Source of the DNA: an uncultured bacterium
GTDB lineage: Bacteria > Verrucomicrobiota > Kiritimatiellia > RFP12 > UBA1067
DNA: 64,000 bases
Assembly (NCBI GenBank): GCA_902802945.1
Contig: CADCOC010000016.1
Span: 1-64,000 of the forward strand
Direction: 5' to 3'
Part shown: one piece after another, positions 1 through 11,328 of the stretch
Position numbering within the stretch: position 1 is the stretch's first letter
How the letters are laid out: the number at the start of each line of letters is the position of its first letter
Program-made: the position numbers and the translations under genes
Notes under the pieces: generated by a model
The model's input: only the letters and a program-made list of their open reading frames with translations
Told to the model about the DNA's origin: nothing
The model's database searches: none

Positions 1-1550
<1,550 letters not shown>

Positions 1551-1660
1551 TGGCTTACCTTTCAGTTGCTCACTGACTTTGTTGAAAATTCGTTGTTTCC
1601 ACCGCGAATGAAGTGTGGTAAGCGACCACTTTGTTAACTGTTTCGGCGGTGAAGCTTTAT

Positions 1661-1689
1661 AGTTTAGCAAAAATTACGCCGCTGGACAA
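1661..1689 (-). promoter_or_regulatory. rpoB promoter
   Basis: On the minus strand TTGTCC (-35, 1684-1689) and TAAACT (-10, 1661-1666) are separated by exactly 17 bp, with a leader of about 105 nt to the rpoB start. Two direct copies of GCGAGAGACGA (plus-strand TCGTCTCTCGC at 1713-1723 and 1745-1755) sit 32 bp apart just upstream of the -35. They could be activator sites or chance. The rest of 1551-1764 shows no gene. Confidence 0.55.
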
Positions 1690-1764
1690 GGGGGTAAAAT
1701 TAAATTTTTGGTTCGTCTCTCGCTTTTAGTTCCGCAAGTGACACTCGTCTCTCGCTCGAGTAAA

Positions 1765-4332
1765 TCAATGCTTGCCGAGCCTGACGCTCGCAAGGCTGGC
1801 GGGGCCAAGCGTCAACTCGTAGAACCCACCCACAACCTTGCCCGTACCGGGCCTGCGGACGAAGCGGCACCCGGACTCAAGTCCGTTCGGGACGAGCGTC
1901 TCCGCCGCGACGATTCTGCCGCGTCCGTCGGTCGGAATGCAGAACGTGCAGGGCTTCTCGGTCGAGAAGTTGTAGAACGTCACGTAGCGCGAGCCGTCCG
2001 GCGCATCCGTGGCGAACGCGTTCTCGGGCAGGTCGGGAATCACGGACGGCACGCCGCCGACGTGCCCCTTCCAGAGTCGCATGGCCTCGCCGATCGACGT
2101 GAGATGGCTCTCGAAGGGGCTCACCGTGATCGCCTGCTCGTTGATCGGCTGGAAGTAGCAGACGTACTTGAGTCCCCACGCCTCCCAGTTGCGCATCATC
2201 TGGGTGAGCATCTTCGCGGCGTAGAGGCCCTCGACGATCGCCTCCTTGCGGTACCACATGTACCAGATGTTCCATTCGTCGTAGGAGATGCCGACGTTCC
2301 AGGGAAGGCGCGAACGGAAGTTCGTCAGCGCCGCCTCGGCACGTTCCGCGCCCTTCGACACGAAGTCGAACAGCTTCGCCGTGCTCTCGGGCGTCGTGTA
2401 GTCGAACAGGCAGCCGTCCCATGCGTCGTAGCGGTGGTAGGAGATCACGGGCGCGACGGCGTTGAGCGCCAGTGCGCTGTTCTTGATCCAGTCTTCACCG
2501 CCGCCCGGGTACGGACCCGACGCCGTGATCGCGAGCGTGGGATCGACCTTGAGCATCGCCTCGGCATGCGGACGCACCATGTCCGTATAGCCCTGCGCGC
2601 CCTTGGGACCCTCCATGTGCCCGTAGCCCATCTCGTTGCCGAGCGACCACAGCTTCACGCGGCCCTTGCACGCCTTCACCCAGTCGGCGGAGTCCTGCGG
2701 ACTCTCCCACGCCGCGTTGAGCGTGAAGAACGGCCGCGCGCCGATCCGCTCGCAGAGCGCGAGGATGTCCTCCATGCCGATGTCGTTCTGGTCGTAGCCG
2801 AGGCCATGCGGCTGGGACTCGATCTCCGTGTAGCTCTGGAGCGGCGCGCGCTCGTCGGGATCGGGGATGAGCCCGTCGCGCCAGCGGTACTCGCCCGCGA
2901 AGTTGCCGCCCGGCCAGCGGACGATGGACGTGCCGATTTCGCGCAGGTGTTCGATCACGTCCGCGCGCATCCCGCGGAAGTTGTCCGCCGGCATCACCGA
3001 CACCGCACCGACGACGGCGTACTTCCTCCCTTTCACGCCGATGGAAATCTCCGCCGTGACGTCCTTCTCCACCGTGAAGTCGAACGCGATGCGCTTCCAG
3101 TCGCCCCGCCCCTTCGTGTTCACCGTGAATGCGCGTTCCGCAAGAACCTTCTTGCCCGACTTGACGCGCAGCACGATGGGCGTATCGACGGGTTGGAGCG
3201 TACCCACCACCGCCCTGAAGTTGTGTGCGACGCCGCCGCGGAGTCCGATGCCGCCCTGGCGGATTCCCGCCTCGCCGTTTTCGTCGAGGCATCCGATCAC
3301 CTGCGATCCGCGCTCGTTCCCGCGCGGCATCCGGCTGCGTGCCGCGTGGCGCGTCACGCTCAGGCCCTGGGCCTGATGGTAGAACGCCTTGGAGCCGTAT
3401 GGTTCCCACAGCATCGCGACACCAGCGCGCGAGGGCTTCCCGGCGAACTTGCGGTTCCGGACGAGCTGCGCGGAGAGGCCGCCCTGGAGCGCCGAGCGCG
3501 TATGCTCAATGTTCTGTCCGAAGATGAAGGCGGGAATCGGCTTCAAGGCGCGGTCCGTCGAAACCGACACCTTCGCGGGCAGCGCGTCCGGCCCGGCCTT
3601 GACGTTCGCGGCGAGCTGCTCGTCCGTGAGCGCGCCCTTCCACACGCGCACCTCGTCGTAGTCTGCGCCCGCGTCGCCGTCGCATGCGTACTGCGAGCCG
3701 CCGAGGAGGAATCGCGGGTTGACAAGGGACGCCAGCGTCCAGCCGCTGTACACCTGCCGGTGCTCGCGCTCGATCTTGCCAGTCTTCGCGTTGCGGCGCA
3801 TCGCGCGCATTGTCGTGGAACCGTTTCCGTTGTTCACGAGCGTCACGGAGATGTGGCACGGCGTCCCGACCGTGTACGGACACAACATCTTGAAAGCGGA
3901 ACGCTTCGTTCCGCTACAGCACATCTCGATGCTGTCTGTATCGGGCTTCGCGGATTCGCTCCACGCCATCGTGAAGTAGTTCTTGTTGTCCGAGCCGTAG
4001 TCGAAGATTCGTGCCCAGAAATGGACGGACCGGAGCGTCGCCCACATCTCGATCGTGACGTCGGAGCCGTCCGCCGGCAGGATGTTCCTTCCAAGGTCGA
4101 GATGCCCCGCTTCGTGCGCACCGCCGGGCAGAAGAAGTGCCGTCGCGGAAAGGTTCGCCTTGCCGACGCTCGTCGCCTCCACGCCCGTCACGGAATCTTT
4201 CACGTTCCCGGTGAAACTCCATCTGTGTGCAAGCGCCTCAGGCGTTGCTCTCTCCACTGCGCCAAACGACGCGAACGTCGCAAGCGCGGCACACGCCATG
4301 CCCATTCCCTTCAGCAGATCCATTTTTGCCAT
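1765..4332 (-). CDS. Secreted GH51-type alpha-L-arabinofuranosidase with N-terminal LamG domain
   Basis: The predicted role is release of terminal arabinofuranose from arabinoxylan or arabinan outside the cytoplasm. A signal peptide (MAKMDLLKGMGMACAALATF) is followed by a LamG/concanavalin-like domain at about residues 35-245 (AHRWSFTG ... YDEVRVWKG). The GH51 catalytic barrel follows: RWPGGNFAGEYRWRDG, the acid/base Glu in SLGNEMGYG at about residue 566, and the nucleophile Glu in ISYDEWN at about 686, then a C-terminal beta domain. I chose ATG 4332 because AAGGAG lies 9 nt upstream; a TTG at 4350 overlaps that SD and is unlikely. It is the last gene of a four-gene run (MBL hydrolase, DUF5703, CotH, this gene) with gaps of 18 to 59 nt. 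The LamG domain closely resembles one in the C10 peptidase at 41073-46139, suggesting domain shuffling. Confidence 0.92.
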   Translation of the reverse strand: MAKMDLLKGMGMACAALATFASFGAVERATPEALAHRWSFTGNVKDSVTGVEATSVGKANLSATALLLPGGAHEAGHLDLGRNILPADGSDVTIEMWATLRSVHFWARIFDYGSDNKNYFTMAWSESAKPDTDSIEMCCSGTKRSAFKMLCPYTVGTPCHISVTLVNNGNGSTTMRAMRRNAKTGKIEREHRQVYSGWTLASLVNPRFLLGGSQYACDGDAGADYDEVRVWKGALTDEQLAANVKAGPDALPAKVSVSTDRALKPIPAFIFGQNIEHTRSALQGGLSAQLVRNRKFAGKPSRAGVAMLWEPYGSKAFYHQAQGLSVTRHAARSRMPRGNERGSQVIGCLDENGEAGIRQGGIGLRGGVAHNFRAVVGTLQPVDTPIVLRVKSGKKVLAERAFTVNTKGRGDWKRIAFDFTVEKDVTAEISIGVKGRKYAVVGAVSVMPADNFRGMRADVIEHLREIGTSIVRWPGGNFAGEYRWRDGLIPDPDERAPLQSYTEIESQPHGLGYDQNDIGMEDILALCERIGARPFFTLNAAWESPQDSADWVKACKGRVKLWSLGNEMGYGHMEGPKGAQGYTDMVRPHAEAMLKVDPTLAITASGPYPGGGEDWIKNSALALNAVAPVISYHRYDAWDGCLFDYTTPESTAKLFDFVSKGAERAEAALTNFRSRLPWNVGISYDEWNIWYMWYRKEAIVEGLYAAKMLTQMMRNWEAWGLKYVCYFQPINEQAITVSPFESHLTSIGEAMRLWKGHVGGVPSVIPDLPENAFATDAPDGSRYVTFYNFSTEKPCTFCIPTDGRGRIVAAETLVPNGLESGCRFVRRPGTGKVVGGFYELTLGPASLASVRLGKH

Positions 4333-4391
4333 ATTGATTTTCTCCTTCAATTTTCTTTATGAGGCGTTCATTCGCCGCGTGCGCACATCGC

Positions 4392-7313
4392 TTAGCGGAA
4401 GATGATCGTCGTCGATTCCGAGGGACTTTGCGTGACGAGCGCATAGTTGCGCGCGACGACGTTACCCGACGAATCGTAGGCGATGAACGACACGCAGTTC
4501 GGCTCGCCCTGCGCCGCCGTGAAGGCCGCGGACGGTATCGCCGTGCTGAACACGCGGCTGCCGTCAAGTGCCTGCTTCTGAACCACGCGAATGCCGTTCA
4601 CGAAACACGAGACCGTCGCCGCAGTCGATCCGCCAACGGTAAAGCGCACACGCAACCGCCGCCCCTTTGGCAGCGTACCACTCAGATTCTCAAATGCCAC
4701 AGGCAGCGTCGTCGCGTCGGCCGTGTACGGGTGATTGGATGTGTTTTGCTTCACGCTCGCCATGAGCGTAGGCACGTCCGCGAACTGCTGGTCGAGCCAG
4801 GCGAGGCGCTGTGTGAGATAGCTCTTGAGGCGGGCGACGTCCTTCCCGAACGCGCTGGAGTTGTAGACGTTCCAGCCGTTGTTCTTGTCGTCCCACTTCG
4901 CGGAGTTGGCGAGACACGCCTCGTAGATGAAGTTGGTGTACTGGTCGATGAGGCCGCCGTCCGCCATGCAGGCGGCGAAGCGGTCGCGCACCTGCCTGTA
5001 GCGCGTGTGGAGGCGCGTGCAGAACTCGGGGCTGTCCGCCCAGTCCTTGAAGAAGGAGTACGCCGTCTTGCCGTCCGCCTCCTGGCACTTCCAGCCCGTC
5101 CCGTTACTGGAGACGCGCAGGCTCCCAACGCCCCAGTCGAAGTCCCACACAGGGCCGAACACGAGCTTCTGGCCCTGCTCCTTGTAGGCGTAGCGGCTCT
5201 TCTTCACCGCGTCGTTGTTGCCGAACATCTCCATCACGAGCCAGTAGTTCACCATCGACTCGTAGTCGCAGTAGTCGCCGATCCACTTGTCCTCGCCCGC
5301 GTTGTAGCCGTCCCACGACGTGCAGGCGTCCCAGTACTTCTTCAGGTAGTCCTGGCAGTAGTTGAACATGTCGGTGTTGGTGTAGAGGTACTCCGGCGAC
5401 TTCATCATCGTCCTGACGCCGAGCACGCCGGACGACGTGGTGAACTTCGACACCTCGTCGTACTCCTCCGAGAACTCGAAGAGGTAGCCGCCCGAGATGT
5501 CGTTCGTGAACTTCTTGAGTAGCACGGACGGCTGGCCGGTGAGCGTGACGTTGTTCGTCTTGTCGAGATACGAGAAGGTGTCCGTCTTCACCCACGTGAA
5601 GTCCTGCTCGAGCTGCGTGGCGAGTTCGTCCTCCTGATCGCCCGTGAGGATGTGTCCTGCCGTCTTTTGAGCCTTTACAAACGCCTCCGCGATGTCGCCC
5701 GCGTCACCTTCCCAGTCGTGCACGTTCACGCGTTCCTTCGCCACGCGGATCTGCTCGCCGAACTGGTACGTGCCCTGCCAGTCTCCGTTGAGGACGCACT
5801 CGACCCACGTCGACTTCATGCCGAGCGAGCCGATGTCGTTCGCGAAGTCGGCTGCGAGCTTGTTGCGCATCATGGACTGGTCGTTGTAGTTCGCAAGCAG
5901 CACCCAGTGCTTCGACTTCGGGATGCCGAACATCTCGGTCTTCTTGTCGAGCTTGAGCTTCCACGGCTTCTTGGGGTAACTACTCGTGGAGTTGCCGCGC
6001 ACGTTGATCGTCATCTTGCCGTCGTAGAGCGACTTCCACTCGTCGTTGCCCTGAACCAGGACCCACCCGTCGTGCTTCTCCTTGTTCTTGCTCGGCGTCT
6101 GCCCGTCGTCCGTCGTCATGTAGAAGACGGGCAGCTTCGAGAAGAAGAACTCCTTCTCGAGGAGCGTCGTGCCGCTCCCGTCACGCGCTGTGAACTTGAA
6201 CCAGTGCTCGTAGTCCGCCGTCGTGGGCGTGAAGGACGCCGCGCTGCCGACCGCCGCCGTCTCGTACGCCTTCGCAGGCGAACCGCGCCGCCACGTGAAC
6301 GTGTAGTCCGGCGTCAAGCCGAGGAACGTGCCGATTTCCGCCGCGAGCGGACGCCCTGCGCGCGGACGCGTCGTATCGAGCGCGATGGACGTCTCAAGGC
6401 TGCCGCCCATGAGCGACGCCGCGCCGTTCGCGTCAAATCCGACGGTGAGGTTGTTGACCGTGCCGCTCTCGGTTCCGTTCGCAAGCGACGCCGCGCCGTC
6501 GACGATCGCGATGTCGCCCGCCGCACCGGGGACAGTCCCCGCCGCCACGCCGTTGGTCGTCCAGTTCGCGGGATCGCTCCAGTCGCCTTCCGCGCCGCCC
6601 GCCCAGTGGAACACGCGCATCGCCTCGCCGTCGTCCTCCCTGCCGCCGAAGTCGGAGAAGCGTCCGGTGCCCGTGAACGAGATCGACGCGACGCCGCCCT
6701 GCACCCGCGGCGCAGACGTGCGGAACCACGACGTGCCGGAATCGTCGGCAAGCCGCACATAATCACCACCGCCGTTCTTGACGAGATAGCTCACGAGGCG
6801 GATGCCGTCAACGGTGCGCAGCTCGATGCGCCCGTCAACCCACGCGCCGTCCACCGGGGCTACGCCCTCGCCGGACATCTTCACCCACCCGTTCGTGGTG
6901 AAACCGTAGTACACCGCCGCGCCGTCCTCCTCCTTCGCAGGGGCGAGGCCCGCCGCGCCGTCGAAATCCGGGAACGAGAACGGCCCAAGCGATTCGGCAC
7001 ACAACCCGAAGTCGATGCGCTCGATGTCGCGTCCGGCAGGCGCATTCGGCTCAAACGCCAGGGCCTCCCCAATGCCGGCGTTGATGGCGATGCCGTTGCG
7101 CACGCCGTCGTGCACGTTCGTCGCGATGTCTGGGATGGGCGAATGCCACGTGCCGCCGGTCGCACCAGTATCGGAAAGCTGCTGCCCCTGCGTGTACCCA
7201 TTAAAGGACACGTTGAACCAGTCGATTTCATCCCCCAATACGCAGGCGGTGAAACCCACAGACACGCCAATGGCCAATGCCCGCAGTGTTTTGTTGTTGA
7301 TTTGATTCGACAT
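4392..7313 (-). CDS. Secreted CotH-family (atypical kinase-fold) protein
   Basis: 973 aa with a signal peptide (ALAIGVSVGFTACVLGDE). The N-terminal roughly 350 residues look like a beta-rich lectin or adhesin region with a pattern (VFHWAGGAEGDWSDPANWTT) typical of beta-strand-repeat surface proteins. From about residue 395 the CotH domain is clear: KMTINVRGNSTSSYPKKPWKLKL, SKHWVLLANYNDQSMMRN, and GPVWDFDWGVG with the metal-binding DFD at about residue 724. CotH proteins of spore formers phosphorylate coat proteins; in Gram-negative gut bacteria similar domains occur on secreted cell-surface or fibre-degradation proteins of unknown substrate. It sits in the operon between the DUF5703 and GH51 genes, so a role on cell-surface glycan or glycoprotein is an inference. 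SD AAGGGAG lies before ATG 7313. It ends ...STTIIFR, resembling the C-terminal tails of the later giant proteins. Confidence 0.85.
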   Translation of the reverse strand: MSNQINNKTLRALAIGVSVGFTACVLGDEIDWFNVSFNGYTQGQQLSDTGATGGTWHSPIPDIATNVHDGVRNGIAINAGIGEALAFEPNAPAGRDIERIDFGLCAESLGPFSFPDFDGAAGLAPAKEEDGAAVYYGFTTNGWVKMSGEGVAPVDGAWVDGRIELRTVDGIRLVSYLVKNGGGDYVRLADDSGTSWFRTSAPRVQGGVASISFTGTGRFSDFGGREDDGEAMRVFHWAGGAEGDWSDPANWTTNGVAAGTVPGAAGDIAIVDGAASLANGTESGTVNNLTVGFDANGAASLMGGSLETSIALDTTRPRAGRPLAAEIGTFLGLTPDYTFTWRRGSPAKAYETAAVGSAASFTPTTADYEHWFKFTARDGSGTTLLEKEFFFSKLPVFYMTTDDGQTPSKNKEKHDGWVLVQGNDEWKSLYDGKMTINVRGNSTSSYPKKPWKLKLDKKTEMFGIPKSKHWVLLANYNDQSMMRNKLAADFANDIGSLGMKSTWVECVLNGDWQGTYQFGEQIRVAKERVNVHDWEGDAGDIAEAFVKAQKTAGHILTGDQEDELATQLEQDFTWVKTDTFSYLDKTNNVTLTGQPSVLLKKFTNDISGGYLFEFSEEYDEVSKFTTSSGVLGVRTMMKSPEYLYTNTDMFNYCQDYLKKYWDACTSWDGYNAGEDKWIGDYCDYESMVNYWLVMEMFGNNDAVKKSRYAYKEQGQKLVFGPVWDFDWGVGSLRVSSNGTGWKCQEADGKTAYSFFKDWADSPEFCTRLHTRYRQVRDRFAACMADGGLIDQYTNFIYEACLANSAKWDDKNNGWNVYNSSAFGKDVARLKSYLTQRLAWLDQQFADVPTLMASVKQNTSNHPYTADATTLPVAFENLSGTLPKGRRLRVRFTVGGSTAATVSCFVNGIRVVQKQALDGSRVFSTAIPSAAFTAAQGEPNCVSFIAYDSSGNVVARNYALVTQSPSESTTIIFR

Positions 7314-7337
7314 GCGATTCTCCCTTCTTTTTCAAAA

Positions 7338-10115
7338 TCATTTCGTATTGCACCGGACGACATCCGCCAGACGTGCGGCGGGCGTGACGACAAGATTCTT
7401 CAGCTCTCCGTTCTCCACGCGGCCCTCCACGGTGGTGTTCTTCGGCGCGTGAAGCTTGAAGTCGCAGTTCCAGTCCTTTGGCCACGCGGGCAGGAGGAAT
7501 ATCTTGTCGCCCTCGTACTGCAGAAGCATAGACTGGAGGATGTTCTGGATGTTGCCGCCGGCGCACTGGTCGGGACGCCAGTCGAAGTTCGGTCCCCAGT
7601 ACGCAGGCCAGCGGAATCCTCTTGCGGAATTGTGGAGAACGCGGTTCGCCAGATGCTCCGCCGCTTCGTCCGCCATGCCGAGGTACGCCGCAAAGAGCTC
7701 TTCCTGCTTCCAACCCTGATAATGTCTGTCCGTACGCGCGTTGTAGGCGGCACGGCCCAGTGCGGCGTTCGGCTTTTCGAAGGAGCAGAGCCTGAACGGG
7801 AACACGCAGTACAACTCGGGATGCTCCACGTTGCTCTTCTTTGCACACCTTTCCGCCGGTGCGTACGCCACCACCGATTCGGTAGGGCGGCCAGCCCTCT
7901 GGCCGCCGAGCGTGCGCGTGGGCAGATCGGGAATGCGGGCGCGGATCTTCGCGAACAGCTCGCGGTCCGCATCCGGCAACACGTCCTTCGGCAGCGCGAG
8001 AAGACGCTCCGTCACGCGTGTGAGCCCGGCGACTTCGGGCATGGGATTCGTGCAGTCCCACCATGTCTCCAAGGCCTGCGCGGGGTTCATGTTGTAGCGG
8101 CCCTTCGCGTCGAGCTTGTAGTGCTCGTCGAAGAAGCGCACGTACTCGCGGATCGCGGGAAGCGCCTTCTGCGTGAACCAGGCGTCGTCCTGCGTGTAGG
8201 CGTGGTAGTCAAGCAACATCAGCGACACCTCGAGCTGGCCCACCCATTCGTACTTGTGCCAGCCGCCGTCCTGAAGTTTGTCGGGGCGGTCCTTCCACTC
8301 ATATTTCACACCATAGACGTACGGGAAGTGGTCGCCCCACGGCATGATGCATTCGGGAATGTACGCGCCGCCGTGTCCGAGATACTTGCGCGTGCGCTTC
8401 ACGTTGAAGTCAAGAAGCCCCACATGCATGCGGAAGAGCGGCTGGAACATCTCGCAGTCGCCGGCGGCGAACATCGGGTAGTACGGAAGGCGCGTGTTCT
8501 GCCACCAGTAGCCGTGTCCCCAGCGGCGGTAGTCGGGATCGCCGTTCTCGGAGGTGGTGAAGATCGAGCCGTTGAAGCGGATGGGGTAAACGCCCTTCCC
8601 GGCGCAAGCGGTCGTGTACCGCTGCGCGGCCCACGCGCGCGTCACGGCGGCGCATGTCGTCGGCGCGGCGATAGACGCGTCGGCAAGATCAGCCGTATGG
8701 AACTTTCCGTCAAGGTACATCTTCACCTTGCCGTCGGGGGATACGCGCACCGCCACGGACACATCGCGCCCGGCCGGCACCGTCGACGGATGGTAGACGG
8801 CCTTTTGGGCGACGAGCAGACGAAGCCGGCCGCCGAGGATGTCCACGAGCGACCCGTCGGTGCCGCCCGGCGTGATGTTGTCGATGATGCGTTGGTTGCT
8901 GCGCACGTCCTTTGCGTTGAACGTCGCGACGAGGACGAGCCCGTCCTTGTCGATGCGCGAGGCGGGGTCCACCGTGAGCGCACCCGTGAACTTCGTTCCG
9001 CCTTTGCTGTCGCGCCCGTGCGAGACGGGCAACTTGGCGTTGTAGGGGAAGGCGAAACGGGCGCGAGGCGACCGCCCTGCCGCAGGCGTGACCGCGATGT
9101 GGCTGCGGTTCCAGAATGCGCGCCAGGCCGCTTCGTGCGCGGCACGCTTCGCCGCCTCGGCGTCGAGCGCACAGCCGTAGCGGTCGAGCAGCTCGTTCGT
9201 GCGGCGCAGCCATTCCGCCTCGTCCTTGCACGGATGATAGCACGTGATTGCGGTGAGGAAGAGCGTTCGTGTGGATGTGCCGGGTGACAACAAGCGTACA
9301 ACAGCAAGATTGTTGCCATCTTGCCGTGGAACCTTGCGGTCGCCATCTTGTTGTTGTACGCTTGCTGTTTTCACCACCACCACCTTCCTCGTCACGCCGC
9401 CGAAGACGCGGTTGGAAAGCATATCCTCCCGCCCCAAATCGCCAGTCGCCTGAAAGCGGTCGTACACCTTCATCATTTCCGCCACGGTCGCGTTGCGGTT
9501 CACATGACACCATCCGCCCGGCACGAGCCTGTCTGCCGAGACGGTGTACCGCAGCGGCTTGCCGTCCACCAGAATCCTATCGCACTGGTTGCCGAGTTCC
9601 TTCCAACTGCACCCGAACTCCTTGGCGCCTCCCGGATAGAGCCGCCAATTCACCACCTTCGCCTCGGCCTTCGGCGTACCCTTCACGTCGCACACGGCAA
9701 ACGGTTCGTCGCCATGCTGCACGCGGTAGTGTACCGACACCTCGCGTCCCCCGCTGCGCCAAGAGGCGTTGAACTCGCCGTGTGCGAGCGACAACTCCTG
9801 ACGGTACGTCCCCGCGTCAACCTTCATGGAGGTGACGTAGTCGATCGCGCCCACCTTGACGTGGCGGGCGGCCTCGTTCCATGTGTCGGAACGCTGCAGC
9901 ACGGTGTGCAGCGTGCCGTCCGAAGAAAACCACGCAAGCGCGCCCAGCTCGCCGTTGCCAAGGATCATCGCGCCGCGGTCGTTCTCTGCGGGAGTTTCAA
10001 ACACAATCGGCGCAGGAGCGGCCGAAGCGCGGGAAGATTCCGCCGTGCAGGCGGCACCTCCAGACAGCACCGCCACACTTACGGCGGTCGAACAAATCAA
10101 ATGTGCCTTCAACAT
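7338..10115 (-). CDS. DUF5703 / GH95-like (alpha/alpha)6 glycosidase with inserted LamG domain
   Basis: The N-terminus (IVFETPAENDRGAMILGNGELG ... SDTWNEAARHVKVG) matches the DUF5703_N pattern. The C-terminal half has the toroid-type glycosidase signature of that family: CAGKGVYPIRFNGSIFTT, RRWGHGYWWQNTRLPYYPM, and GPNFDWRPDQCAGGNIQNILQSML. The exact substrate is unknown. Between AWRAFWNRSHIAV and AWAAQRYTTACAGKG, normally adjacent in this family, sits an extra concanavalin-like domain (about residues 345-495). ATG 10115 is preferred over 10136 because GGAGAA lies 8 nt upstream. The N-terminus may be a lipoprotein signal (LSGGAAC). Two unrelated short repeats have entered the frame: TASVQQQDG plus its inverted copy near residue 255, and a GGTAGGG hairpin near residue 740. 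Both keep the frame open. Confidence 0.78.
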   Translation of the reverse strand: MLKAHLICSTAVSVAVLSGGAACTAESSRASAAPAPIVFETPAENDRGAMILGNGELGALAWFSSDGTLHTVLQRSDTWNEAARHVKVGAIDYVTSMKVDAGTYRQELSLAHGEFNASWRSGGREVSVHYRVQHGDEPFAVCDVKGTPKAEAKVVNWRLYPGGAKEFGCSWKELGNQCDRILVDGKPLRYTVSADRLVPGGWCHVNRNATVAEMMKVYDRFQATGDLGREDMLSNRVFGGVTRKVVVVKTASVQQQDGDRKVPRQDGNNLAVVRLLSPGTSTRTLFLTAITCYHPCKDEAEWLRRTNELLDRYGCALDAEAAKRAAHEAAWRAFWNRSHIAVTPAAGRSPRARFAFPYNAKLPVSHGRDSKGGTKFTGALTVDPASRIDKDGLVLVATFNAKDVRSNQRIIDNITPGGTDGSLVDILGGRLRLLVAQKAVYHPSTVPAGRDVSVAVRVSPDGKVKMYLDGKFHTADLADASIAAPTTCAAVTRAWAAQRYTTACAGKGVYPIRFNGSIFTTSENGDPDYRRWGHGYWWQNTRLPYYPMFAAGDCEMFQPLFRMHVGLLDFNVKRTRKYLGHGGAYIPECIMPWGDHFPYVYGVKYEWKDRPDKLQDGGWHKYEWVGQLEVSLMLLDYHAYTQDDAWFTQKALPAIREYVRFFDEHYKLDAKGRYNMNPAQALETWWDCTNPMPEVAGLTRVTERLLALPKDVLPDADRELFAKIRARIPDLPTRTLGGQRAGRPTESVVAYAPAERCAKKSNVEHPELYCVFPFRLCSFEKPNAALGRAAYNARTDRHYQGWKQEELFAAYLGMADEAAEHLANRVLHNSARGFRWPAYWGPNFDWRPDQCAGGNIQNILQSMLLQYEGDKIFLLPAWPKDWNCDFKLHAPKNTTVEGRVENGELKNLVVTPAARLADVVRCNTK
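7881..7912 (-). repeat. GGTAGGG-headed palindromic element (copy 1, in frame in a gene)
   Basis: GGTAGGG is followed by a perfect hairpin: arms GGCGGCCAG (7886-7894) and CTGGCCGCC (7899-7907), loop CCCT. It encodes GGQRAGRPTE in the DUF5703 protein. The same head plus a different GC-rich stem occurs at 17314, 20331 (reverse orientation) and 25919. Confidence 0.8.
9287..9368. repeat. Inverted pair of the 24-bp TASVQQQDG-coding element
   Basis: Two copies of a 24-bp unit (core AGCGTACAACA flanked by CAA repeats) lie head to head at 9287-9310 (plus) and 9345-9368 (minus), matching at 22 of 24 positions with a 34-bp loop. Both are translated as part of the DUF5703 protein (TASVQQQDGD ... NLAVVRLLSPG). 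Further single copies lie at 40556-40579, 45657-45680 and 45702-45725 in the C10 peptidase genes. Confidence 0.85.
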
Positions 10116-10154
10116 CTTATATTCTCCAGATTTCATCTTTCGTCAAACTCCTTC

Positions 10155-11210
10155 TCACACGATGCGGTCGCCCCAGACGGGCATTGCGGCCTTGTAGCCA
10201 GCTTCGCGGAGCGAACGCACGATCTTCAGCGGCTCATCCTCAAAACCGACGCAGCGATACTTACCGCCGAGGTGTCCGAGCTCCTGATGGTGGACGGGAA
10301 CAAACATCTTGGCCGGCATCGTATTCTGCGCGGCGGCCATGAAATCGAGACCTATCGCGCAATGCCCAAAATAAATGTCCGGCTTCCCTTTCGGCTTAAG
10401 GTGGTCGTAGCGACAGCAGTCGCCTGAGTGGAAGATCGTGTAGGCGTCCGGTCCCTCGCCGCAGACAACCTCGAAGGTCGTTACGGCCCATGGCAGGTGC
10501 TTGTTGTGGTCGGCCGCCGTACAGTGGATCGTGACGTCTTTGATCTTGAACGTCTTCTCCATCTCGCGGCAGTACCAGTCCCACACGAGCATGAAGTTCG
10601 AGATGACCGGCTTCTTCGCCGCCGACATGGCCTGGAGGAGATGCGCGTTGTAGTGGTCGCCGTGGTTGTGCGTGGTGAGGATGAAGTCGAGCGTCTTTGC
10701 GAGACGCGGTGCCTTGCGGTGGCAGATGTCGATGCCGAACGTGCAGCTCTTCGTCTTCACGACGATGCCCATGTTGTAGACATACCAGATGGCCGGCTTG
10801 TCGCCCTCCACCTTCGTCTTGGCGACCTGCTCCGCCACGCGATCGAACGCGCGGTCGTACCAGCGCATCACGGGAAACTTCGCGAGGGCGGCGGACACTT
10901 TTTCCTCAGAAGCGTTTTCGCGTATGGCGTCCTTGCAGGAGAGGTCGTCCAGCATGTGGTCGATCTCCCTCTGGACGACGGGGAACGCCGCCGCGCGCTT
11001 CTCCTCGTCGGACATCGTCGTCTTCTCAAGCGTCCTGATCGCCGCCTCGACCTCCTCGCCGGCTGGCTTTACGACGTCGCTCAGGGGATTGCCCTCACCC
11101 TTCTTGATGCGCCGCTTCACCACGAGACTCTGCGCCTTTGCGAGGCCCGTCGCCGCCGTGGCTCCCAACGCGATGAACGCGCGCCTGTTGATCGTGCTTT
11201 CCTTCAGCAT
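10155..11210 (-). CDS. Exported metallo-beta-lactamase-fold hydrolase (UlaG-like)
   Basis: 351 aa. The N-terminus carries a Tat-like signal (NRRAFIALGATAATGLAKA). The MBL zinc motif THNHGDHY (HxHxDH type) is clear, with further candidate ligands in FHSGDCC and the C-terminal VPVHHQELG. The fold resembles L-ascorbate-6-phosphate lactonase (UlaG)-like proteins, a group of phosphodiesterases and lactonases; the substrate cannot be read from sequence. It is the first gene of the four-gene glycan operon (18-nt gap to the DUF5703 gene) and has its own promoter upstream, so a role in sugar-lactone or sugar-ester breakdown is plausible but inferred. The leader between promoter and start holds an imperfect inverted repeat (CGTTGC...GCAACG, 11235-11255). 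Confidence 0.85.
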   Translation of the reverse strand: MLKESTINRRAFIALGATAATGLAKAQSLVVKRRIKKGEGNPLSDVVKPAGEEVEAAIRTLEKTTMSDEEKRAAAFPVVQREIDHMLDDLSCKDAIRENASEEKVSAALAKFPVMRWYDRAFDRVAEQVAKTKVEGDKPAIWYVYNMGIVVKTKSCTFGIDICHRKAPRLAKTLDFILTTHNHGDHYNAHLLQAMSAAKKPVISNFMLVWDWYCREMEKTFKIKDVTIHCTAADHNKHLPWAVTTFEVVCGEGPDAYTIFHSGDCCRYDHLKPKGKPDIYFGHCAIGLDFMAAAQNTMPAKMFVPVHHQELGHLGGKYRCVGFEDEPLKIVRSLREAGYKAAMPVWGDRIV

Positions 11211-11258
11211 CCTTAAAACGAACCTTTCATTTTCCGTTGCGCCAAAATGGCAACGCTG

Positions 11259-11267
11259 ATTATAGCA
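11259..11267 (-). promoter_or_regulatory. Extended -10 promoter of the glycan operon
   Basis: Minus-strand TGCTATAAT is a perfect extended -10 located about 50 nt before the MBL hydrolase start. No good -35 is visible (TTCCAA 17 bp upstream at best), which is acceptable for an extended -10 promoter. Confidence 0.6.
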
Positions 11268-11328
11268 AACGCCGTGCCGTGTTGGAAGCGCAAAGTGAAG
11301 TTAGCGGGAACGGTCCGAAAGGCATGGA